From Acidobacteriota bacterium (GTDB taxonomy: Bacteria > Acidobacteriota > JAAYUB01 > JAMOQF01): 5,019 bases of DNA. The DNA lies in NCBI GenBank assembly GCA_027040585.1, contig JALULU010000467.1, positions 1-5,019 of the forward strand, given 5' to 3'. Below are positions 1 through 5,019 of the stretch, in pieces (positions within the stretch are counted from its first letter, which is position 1; every line of letters begins with the position of its first letter). The notes under the pieces were generated by a model that saw only the letters and a list, made by a program, of their open reading frames with translations, was not told where the DNA came from and did no database searches. A program made the translations under genes and the position numbers.

Positions 1-2
1 TT

Positions 3-857
3 TCTTTTACTGCTTGGAATAGCAGAGATAAAAGTTATTCCAGGTCTATTAAAAACTTTTTTTCAATTTCACCACAAGAAAGAGCATTAATTGCTCATAG
101 AAGAGGTTGGGTTAGAGTTAAAATTCCTTATGTTAAAGACTATTATTCTCTAATTCCTGAAAAGTTTGAGGAAAAAATGCCTCCAAAAGTTCTTGATAGA
201 GTTCTTAAAGCTGCTGAACAAAAGGAGATGGAATTTCCTTTTAGAAAATTTAATAGTATTGAGAGATGGATACCTTCATCTAAAGATCTTCCATTTATGA
301 TGAGTGTTTATATTCCTGATAAAGATGATGGAGCGAAATTTGGAGATGGTGATGGAATAAATTCCTGTGATTTTTCTGTGGCTCAAAAGGGTGATGTATT
401 ACTTGTTCACAATGGATTTGTTGCATGGGGTTGGCATAGCCATGCAGGTATTTTTTATGGTGGCACTGGAGTTTATTCTACAATTGAGTCAAATTGCAAT
501 GAAAACTATTTTGGTGATCCAAGACCGGGGGTTCATTTTGAACCTGTTTCCCATTGGAATAATGATTACGATTTTTGCAGAATAATGAGAGTAATTACAT
601 GGCCACTTAGTACAAGTTATAGAAGTAAAGCTGCGGAGTATGCAAGGGAACAACTTGGAAAACCATACAATTTTAACTGGCTATGGAAATGGGCTACAGA
701 TAAGTTTTACTGTTCTCAACTTGTCTGGGCGGGTTATTACAGAACTTCAAAATGGTATGCCCGCATAGATATAGATGCTAATCCTGCAGATACCTGGGTT
801 GCACCTGATGAATTATACGCTTCCTGGAGAACATGGACAGTAACTTCAAGCTGGTAG
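3..857 (+). CDS. Permuted NlpC/P60-like (YiiX/C92-type) cysteine hydrolase, 5'-truncated
   Basis: Seen: the frame is open from base 3, giving 284 residues with the true start probably off the left edge. Numbering from the Met at 177, a GDV strand motif (72-74) is followed by HSHAG (His89 the likely catalytic His), a conserved-looking Glu104 and, near the C-terminus, FYCSQLVWAGY with Cys179. Family knowledge: in circularly permuted NlpC/P60 enzymes (YiiX/YebB type) the His precedes the Cys, as here; members hydrolyse amide or ester bonds in peptidoglycan peptides or lipids. The substrate here is unknown. The C-terminal NPADTWVAPDELYAS stretch fits the family's usual tail. The protein is very Trp-rich (14 W in the last 226 residues) and has an Asp/Gly-rich loop before the core (48-65). 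No signal peptide is visible because the N-terminus may be missing. An internal start at 177 with GAGG upstream would give 226 residues. The last 25 bases overlap the next gene, so the two are probably co-transcribed. Confidence 0.8.
   Translation, partial: SFTAWNSRDKSYSRSIKNFFSISPQERALIAHRRGWVRVKIPYVKDYYSLIPEKFEEKMPPKVLDRVLKAAEQKEMEFPFRKFNSIERWIPSSKDLPFMMSVYIPDKDDGAKFGDGDGINSCDFSVAQKGDVLLVHNGFVAWGWHSHAGIFYGGTGVYSTIESNCNENYFGDPRPGVHFEPVSHWNNDYDFCRIMRVITWPLSTSYRSKAAEYAREQLGKPYNFNWLWKWATDKFYCSQLVWAGYYRTSKWYARIDIDANPADTWVAPDELYASWRTWTVTSSW
168..179 (+). promoter_or_regulatory. Possible ribosome binding site (GAGG) for an internal ATG at 177
   Basis: GAGG at 168-171 lies five bases before ATG 177, a good Shine-Dalgarno geometry. 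It leaves open whether the hydrolase starts here or further upstream. The 58 upstream codons in the same frame contain no stop and read like ordinary protein with AGA-type Arg codons, which is unlikely by chance in such AT-rich DNA. The upstream reading is therefore preferred. Confidence 0.35.
825..835 (+). promoter_or_regulatory. Weak ribosome binding site deciding the start of the second gene
   Basis: GGAGA (826-830) sits two bases before ATG 833, closer than usual. The alternative in-frame ATG at 860 directly follows TAGGA, where TAG is the stop codon of the upstream gene, so start by termination-reinitiation is possible there. The 833 start is chosen because it has the better upstream purine match, but the choice is not secure. 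Confidence 0.4.
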
Positions 858-1873
858 GAATGGGATTAAGAGAAAGAGTTTTTTGTTTTTTTATTTTTAT
901 TTTTCTATTTATGTCCCTTCTTTTTGGGAGGGACATACTCCTTTTAAATTCCGCAAGAGATTATTTTTATCTTTTTTCCACTTCTGAATTAAAGGTTAAG
1001 GGTAAATTTTCTACGTGTAGCAGGAAAGCGTCTTGCACTGACATTATTTCAAACGGGAAAAAATACTTTTTAGTTTTGCACAGACTTGGACAACATCAAG
1101 ATTCAAATGAAATACGTGTTTATAACAGTGAAATGTCTAAACTTTTAAAGATTTTGTATGTGGAAAAATCACCTTACAGGGCTTTTAGAGTTTATGGAAG
1201 TAGATTTTTGATAAATCACACTTTTTTTGACTTTATTTCTAAAAGTTTTAATGCAGAGATTTTAGATATTAATGCTTCTAAGATTGTAAAAAATATTCCC
1301 TTAGATGGAATACCTGTTGGAGTTATAAATTTTAAGGGTAAAAAAAGCATCCTTTTGGAAGATGTTAGAGGAACAATTGGTGGAATAGAAGTTAGTGATT
1401 TTTCAGGTAATAAAAGATATGTTTTTAAAAACAAATTTATTTCCTCAAATATATCTGAAATTAATGGAAAATATTTTTGTGCAGTTAATCATTATGGGAA
1501 AAAATATAAAAATTCTCTTTTGAGGCTTTATCCCTTTAAAAATTATTGTAAGGTGAAGGTATTAAAAAAGTTTGATATACCAGATCCTGCAATTTTAGGT
1601 AAATATGGAAATTATCTATTTATTGGTTTTTCAAATCATTCAATTTTAAATAACTACAATAGATTTGGAATCTATGATATAAAAAGTGGCGATTTTTTTG
1701 AGTATAAAACCTGTTTCGGGCCTGAATCTGTTCTGGTAATTGATGGCAAAGTTTTTATAGGTTGTGTTGCTGAAGAAAAAATTGCAGTTATTGACCTTAA
1801 GACCTTGAATATTAAAATTATTAAAATTTCGGATTTAAAACCTGGATTTTCAGTTATCAGAAAAGTTTACTAA
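833..1873 (+). CDS. Membrane-anchored or exported protein of unknown function, probably beta-propeller
   Basis: No family is recognised with confidence. Seen: 346 residues with a basic N-terminus (Arg13, Arg15) and a strongly hydrophobic segment at about 17-31 rich in Phe, which acts as an uncleaved anchor or a signal peptide. No other membrane segment is evident. The rest is rich in beta-strand-like stretches separated by G-K turns, for example at about 163-176, 210-219, 258-266 and 302-322. The last of these ends in IAVIDLKTLNI, which resembles the YVTN/NHL type of propeller blade. Six cysteines (62, 68, 216, 239, 294, 311) fall in the predicted extracytoplasmic part. Inference: a propeller that scaffolds or binds a ligand outside the membrane. 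The gene overlaps the hydrolase by 25 bases and ends 80 bases before the flippase gene, so it probably works with the hydrolase. An ATG at 860 would shorten it by nine residues without losing the hydrophobic segment. Confidence 0.75.
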   Translation: MDSNFKLVGMGLRERVFCFFIFIFLFMSLLFGRDILLLNSARDYFYLFSTSELKVKGKFSTCSRKASCTDIISNGKKYFLVLHRLGQHQDSNEIRVYNSEMSKLLKILYVEKSPYRAFRVYGSRFLINHTFFDFISKSFNAEILDINASKIVKNIPLDGIPVGVINFKGKKSILLEDVRGTIGGIEVSDFSGNKRYVFKNKFISSNISEINGKYFCAVNHYGKKYKNSLLRLYPFKNYCKVKVLKKFDIPDPAILGKYGNYLFIGFSNHSILNNYNRFGIYDIKSGDFFEYKTCFGPESVLVIDGKVFIGCVAEEKIAVIDLKTLNIKIIKISDLKPGFSVIRKVY

Positions 1874-1953
1874 AAATCTTTTTCAAGGCTATGTTTGACA
1901 TTTACATCTTTTATTATTAAACTTTTTCTTTTAAGGTTTAAATCTATCACTTT
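1874..1953 (+). promoter_or_regulatory. Promoter-like gap before the flippase gene
   Basis: The 80-base gap holds a perfect TTGACA at 1895-1900 and, 17 bases later, TAAACT at 1918-1923, which matches four of six positions of TATAAT. Transcription would start near 1930, giving a leader of about 25 bases. No clear ribosome binding site precedes ATG 1954: the only AAGG (1933-1936) is 17 bases away. No stem-loop terminator for the upstream genes was seen, so read-through is possible. AT-rich DNA yields chance -10 boxes easily; the exact -35 is the stronger part of the call. Confidence 0.45.
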
Positions 1954-2970
1954 ATGAAAGAAAGGCTAAAAAATAGGTTAATACTTCTTGCAAAACTGCT
2001 TGTTACTGTTGCACTTTTATGGTATCTCTTTCATACCAAAGGAGTTAATTTAAAGAAGTCCATTCATATTCTTTCAAGTTCTAATTTTTTCTATTTTGTC
2101 ATTTCAGCACTACTTCTTTTCTTTGGACAGTTTATTTGTTCCTATCGTTGGAAGGTTATCTTAGATGCAATGGATGTTAGATTGCCCCTTTTAAAACTGT
2201 TTCAATTTTATCTAATTGGTATGTTTTTTTCACTATTTTTACCTTCAATTGTAGGTGGAGATTTCGTAAAGATATTTTATGTAAAGAAGGAAAGTAATAA
2301 ATCAATTTCCTATGCCCTTGCTTCAATTTATCTTGAGAGGGCATGTGGATTTTTGTTTTTGATCCTTTATGGAATTTTTGGCGCCTTGATGTTTAAAATG
2401 TATATAACATCTAAAGAATTGCCCATTCTTTTAAAATTAGGATTAAACAAAATAAATATAGTTTACATTCCAATTTTATTTCTTATCCTCTTTATAATAT
2501 TAAACATCATTATTTTCACATCAATGCTTTATAAATTGGCTATTAAAATTCTTGATAGATTTAATCTCAAACACTTCTCTGAAAAGATTTCAATAATTCA
2601 CGAGGCAACTAAGATTTTTAGAAAAAATCCCTCTTTTTTAGTTGTTCCGCTACTTATTTCAGCTGTTAATATATTTTTTGTATGTGTTGAAAATTATCTT
2701 ATAGGGATTGGAATAGGAATTAAAGTTTCTTTTTATGCCTATATGATCATTGTATCTCTTATGGCAACTGCAGTGATGCTTCCAATAAGTATAAATGGGA
2801 TTGGAGTCAGGGAAAATGTATTTGTGATTTTATTTTCACTTCTTGCAGTTGATCCCAACCACAGCTTTTCACTTTCAGTTGTTTCCTTTTTAATTGTGGT
2901 TGTGACTTCACTTCCGGGAGGAATTGTATATTCCTTTTTTAAAACTAAAGCCATTCCAGAAGAAATTTAA
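1954..2970 (+). CDS. Flippase-like integral membrane protein (LPG synthase TM / UPF0104 family)
   Basis: Seen: 338 residues with about eight hydrophobic segments (near 8-26, 45-64, 84-98, 130-148, 168-190, 228-250, 258-278 and 305-326). Signature motifs are in the usual order: SYRWKVIL (63-70), LPSIVGGD (96-103), YLER (126-129), PISINGIGVRE (277-287) and SLPGGIVY (319-326). Family knowledge: this is the membrane domain also found in MprF, where it moves aminoacylated phosphatidylglycerol across the membrane. Stand-alone members like this lack the C-terminal aminoacyl-transferase domain and are usually annotated only as flippase-like. They are suspected of handling lipids or lipid-linked glycans; the substrate here is unknown. 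Length is typical for the stand-alone form. ATG 1954 is the only reasonable start: an in-frame stop lies at 1939-1941. The stop is one base before the PqqD-like gene, so the two are almost certainly translated from one mRNA. Confidence 0.88.
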   Translation: MKERLKNRLILLAKLLVTVALLWYLFHTKGVNLKKSIHILSSSNFFYFVISALLLFFGQFICSYRWKVILDAMDVRLPLLKLFQFYLIGMFFSLFLPSIVGGDFVKIFYVKKESNKSISYALASIYLERACGFLFLILYGIFGALMFKMYITSKELPILLKLGLNKINIVYIPILFLILFIILNIIIFTSMLYKLAIKILDRFNLKHFSEKISIIHEATKIFRKNPSFLVVPLLISAVNIFFVCVENYLIGIGIGIKVSFYAYMIIVSLMATAVMLPISINGIGVRENVFVILFSLLAVDPNHSFSLSVVSFLIVVVTSLPGGIVYSFFKTKAIPEEI

Positions 2971-2971
2971 A

Positions 2972-3253
2972 ATGGGAAAAGTTAAATATAAACTATCAGA
3001 AAAACTTATGTTGAAAAAAATAGGAGATAAGTACGTCTTTTTACCTAAGGATGAATTTGAGATTAAGAAGTTATATTTCACAAATGAAATAGGTTACCAG
3101 ATTTTGGGCTTTTTAATGAAGGGAATGCCTATAGAAAAAATAGTAAATGAACTTTTGTTGTATTATGAAGTTGAAAAATCTGTTTTAGAGAATGACGTTA
3201 AGGGCTTTATATCCTATCTTTTAGAAAAAAAAGTGATTTATGAAAGGAAATAA
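2972..3253 (+). CDS. PqqD-like protein (stand-alone RiPP recognition element)
   Basis: Seen: 93 residues, the usual length for PqqD. A short N-terminal strand region with YVFLPKDEFEIKKLYF is followed by the hallmark TNEIGYQILGFLMKGMPIEK, then an amphipathic helical stretch IVNELLLYYEVEKSVLENDV and the tail FISYLLEKKVIYERK. This is the winged-helix order of the family, in which the 'N-x-x-G-xx-I' and 'L-xx-G-xx-x-x-x-I' positions are recognisable. Family knowledge: PqqD proteins bind the leader of a precursor peptide and present it to a radical SAM or other tailoring enzyme. No such enzyme or precursor is in this window, so its partner is unknown. It starts one base after the flippase stop, with only a weak AGAAGAA (2958-2964) upstream, which suggests translational coupling. 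A TTG at 2924 with a GGGAGGA just before it would add 16 residues that overlap the flippase frame; ATG 2972 is preferred because the domain starts after it. Confidence 0.83.
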   Translation: MGKVKYKLSEKLMLKKIGDKYVFLPKDEFEIKKLYFTNEIGYQILGFLMKGMPIEKIVNELLLYYEVEKSVLENDVKGFISYLLEKKVIYERK

Positions 3254-3310
3254 ATTTTAATTGGAAAAATAAATAAAATAAGATAGGATAAAATTGTTTA
3301 AAATGAATTT
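3254..3310 (+). promoter_or_regulatory. Promoter-like gap before the tricorn-like gene
   Basis: The gap contains TTGGAA (3261-3266) and TAGGAT (3284-3289) spaced 17 bases apart, each four of six to the consensus. An overlapping TAAAAT (3289-3294) is a better -10 but would leave a 22-base spacer. The stretch is very AT-rich, so either match could be chance. No terminator hairpin was found after the PqqD-like gene; read-through into the next gene cannot be excluded. Confidence 0.3.
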
Positions 3311-3316
3311 TAGGAG
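3311..3316 (+). promoter_or_regulatory. Ribosome binding site of the tricorn-like gene
   Basis: TAGGAG sits six bases before ATG 3323, the best Shine-Dalgarno match in the window. It fixes the start upstream of the signal peptide rather than at the second Met (codon 21, base 3383), which has only a pyrimidine tract before it. Confidence 0.75.
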
Positions 3317-3322
3317 TTTTTT

Positions 3323-5019
3323 ATGAAGAAGGTCTTTTTATATCTTTTTTTCTTCTTTTTTATCTCTCTTTATCTTTTTTCCATGGAAATAATTAGATAT
3401 CCTGCACCATCTCCAGATGGAAATTGGATTGCTTTTTCATATCAGGGTGATATCTGGAAGGCAAAAATTGATGGTACAAACGCAATAAGACTTACTGACA
3501 ATCTGGCATATGAAGCATATCCTGTTTGGTCACCAGATGGTAAAAAAATTGCCTTTTCATCTAAAAGAAACGGGAATTTTGATGTTTATGTGATGGATAG
3601 TGATGGGACCAATTTAAAGCAGCTAACTTTTTTTTCAAGAAATGACTATGCCCTTGATTGGGATAATCAGGGGAATGTTATTTTTTCTTCCCAGAGGGAA
3701 TATGCAAATTACTATGGATCCATAAATATTTATAAAGTCTCTTTGAATGGAAGAACACCTGTAAGGGTTATAAAAAATGAAACTTCTTACGGTAAAATAA
3801 GCCCAGACGGAAAATATTTAGTGTATGTAAGGGGGAGATTTCCTTGGAGTAGGCTTCACTATAGGGGTTCAGCAAATCTTGAAATATATCTGTATGATTT
3901 TAAAAATAAAAAGCATATCAGAATGACAAATTACAGAGGTACTGACAATTGGCCTGTTTGGACACCTGATTCAAAATCCTTCTATTTTGTATCTGAAAGG
4001 GGTGGTGCAATAAATTTATATAAAATGTTTGTTAAATCTAAGAAAATTAAGAAAATTACGAATTTCAAAAATTTGAGAATAACTTTTCCATCTTCAAGCA
4101 GGAAAAAAGATTTGGTAGCCTTTGAGAGAATGGGAAAGATATTTTTATATCAGAAGGGAAGGGTAAGAGAATTAAAAGTTTTACTCCCCACAGATTTAAA
4201 GAAAAATAACATTGAGAGAAAAATAACTTCAAAGGATGTAACTGAAATTGCAATATCTCCAGATGGTAAGACAATTGCCTTTATCATCAGGGGTGATATT
4301 TTTGTCCTTAAAAATGGTGAAAAGGATTTAAAAAAGGCAAAGAACATAACAAATTCATGGTGGCGAGAAAAAAATATTTCATTCTCGCCAGATGGAAAAA
4401 AGATTTTATTCGTTTCAGATAAGAACGGAAATGACGATATTTTTACAATTGAACCAGAAGATAGAAACCCATTTTACAAATCCCTACAATTTAAAGTGAC
4501 ACCAATTTTAAAAACCCCTGAAGATGAACTCAATCCGAAATATTCTCCAGATGGGAAAAAGATTGCTTTTTTAAAAGCTTGCGGAAATTTATACACAATG
4601 GATAGTGATGGAAAAAATGTGAAATTGGTTTTTAAAAGCTGGAATCAGCCTGATTATACCTGGAGTCCCAATGGAAAGTGGTTTGCCTTTTCGAAATATG
4701 ATGGGGATTATAATGCAGATATTTTTATAATGCCTTCAACAGGGGGTAAGGCTATAAACATTACTGAACACCCGGATAATGACATACATCCAATCTGGTC
4801 AAGTGATGGAAAATTCATAGTTTTTAGTTCAAAGAGAAATGCCGATTACAAGGAAGATAATGTTGATGTCTATTTGGTTTATCTATCAAAGAAGGATAGC
4901 GATAGAAGTGAAGAGGAGTGGAAGGATCTCTGGGAATCTGAAAAGGAAAATAAGAAAAATAAAATAAACATTAAAATTGATTTTTATGACATTTGTTTCA
5001 GGGTAAAAAGGATAACCAA
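3323..5019 (+). CDS. Exported tricorn-protease-like protein, N-terminal propellers (3'-truncated)
   Basis: Seen: 565 codons run to the right edge without a stop. Residues 1-20 are a signal peptide (KK, then a Phe/Leu-rich core, cleavage perhaps near Ser20). At least nine WD40-like/PD40 turns (S-P-D-G or close variants) follow, at residues 30-33, 70-73, 160-163, 214-217, 312-315, 355-358, 408-411, 448-451 and 493-496, commonly followed by a strand such as KKIAFSS. These form two propeller regions, roughly 22-290 and 300-520. RGSANLEIYLYD (181-192) and IAFSYQGDIW (36-45) are typical of bacterial tricorn homologues. A charged linker (522-547) leads to INIKIDFYDICFRVKRIT, which matches the entry to the tricorn C1 domain. 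Family knowledge: tricorn proteins go on with a PDZ and an S41-type serine protease domain and trim peptides; those parts lie outside this window, so catalytic activity cannot be judged. TolB-like propeller proteins are the alternative, but they are shorter and lack this linker. The gene is probably its own transcription unit. Confidence 0.85.
   Translation, partial: MKKVFLYLFFFFFISLYLFSMEIIRYPAPSPDGNWIAFSYQGDIWKAKIDGTNAIRLTDNLAYEAYPVWSPDGKKIAFSSKRNGNFDVYVMDSDGTNLKQLTFFSRNDYALDWDNQGNVIFSSQREYANYYGSINIYKVSLNGRTPVRVIKNETSYGKISPDGKYLVYVRGRFPWSRLHYRGSANLEIYLYDFKNKKHIRMTNYRGTDNWPVWTPDSKSFYFVSERGGAINLYKMFVKSKKIKKITNFKNLRITFPSSSRKKDLVAFERMGKIFLYQKGRVRELKVLLPTDLKKNNIERKITSKDVTEIAISPDGKTIAFIIRGDIFVLKNGEKDLKKAKNITNSWWREKNISFSPDGKKILFVSDKNGNDDIFTIEPEDRNPFYKSLQFKVTPILKTPEDELNPKYSPDGKKIAFLKACGNLYTMDSDGKNVKLVFKSWNQPDYTWSPNGKWFAFSKYDGDYNADIFIMPSTGGKAINITEHPDNDIHPIWSSDGKFIVFSSKRNADYKEDNVDVYLVYLSKKDSDRSEEEWKDLWESEKENKKNKINIKIDFYDICFRVKRIT

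Noticed and set aside
1..90. Frame-1 reading that ends at a stop near base 90, possibly the C-terminus of a different upstream gene
   Set aside because: The frame-3 reading of the same bases is open, looks like ordinary protein and joins the hydrolase without a break; both cannot be excluded, but frame 3 is the simpler reading.
367..585. Open frame inside the hydrolase gene
   Set aside because: It is an out-of-frame shadow of the hydrolase, which has recognisable catalytic motifs in its own frame.
1216..1434. Minus-strand open frame inside the propeller gene
   Set aside because: Antisense shadow; no ribosome binding site or recognisable domain.
1891..1920. Nine-codon minigene (ATG at 1891, stop 1918-1920) in the gap before the flippase gene
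   Set aside because: It overlaps the promoter-like elements, has AAGG only two bases upstream, and chance ORFs of this size are common; nothing suggests a leader peptide.
2739..2954. Minus-strand open frame inside the flippase gene
   Set aside because: Antisense of the conserved PISINGIGVRE region, which explains the sequence.
4065..4347. Two overlapping minus-strand open frames inside the tricorn-like gene
   Set aside because: Both are antisense to propeller blades in a continuous plus-strand frame; they have no independent support.
3533..4560. Near-identical DNA repeats around CCAGATGG(N)AAAAA
   Set aside because: They are the codons of the repeated S-P-D-G-K-K propeller motif, not a DNA repeat element or CRISPR.

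Overview
The window is AT-rich (by eye about 30% G+C) bacterial-type DNA with every gene on the + strand. Short gaps, a Shine-Dalgarno-like site before at least one gene, and Arg codons that are almost all AGA/AGG point to a low-GC bacterium, possibly an uncultured or thermophilic lineage. The sequence alone does not fix the taxon. No rRNA, tRNA, CRISPR array, insertion sequence or phage gene was seen.

Layout: (1) 3-857, the 3' part of a permuted NlpC/P60-like (YiiX/C92-type) cysteine hydrolase that enters from the left edge. (2) 833-1873, an overlapping gene for a membrane-anchored or exported protein of no recognised family, probably a beta-propeller. (3) An 80-base gap with a promoter-like TTGACA-N17-TAAACT, then 1954-2970, a polytopic flippase-like protein of the LPG-synthase transmembrane family. 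(4) One base later, 2972-3253, a stand-alone PqqD-like protein (RiPP recognition element fold). (5) A 69-base gap with a weaker promoter-like pair and a clear ribosome binding site, then 3323 to the right edge, the N-terminal 565 residues of an exported tricorn-protease-like protein: signal peptide, two beta-propeller regions and the start of the next domain. Its PDZ and protease parts would lie beyond the window.

There are probably three transcription units: hydrolase + propeller protein, flippase + PqqD-like, and the tricorn-like gene. Four of the five products act at or outside the cytoplasmic membrane, by topology or family, so the common theme is cell envelope and extracytoplasmic protein or peptide processing. 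The most curious point is the tight pairing of a lipid-flippase-type membrane protein with an orphan peptide-binding RRE domain, with no radical SAM enzyme or precursor peptide in view. That is a candidate for follow-up, not evidence of a new system.
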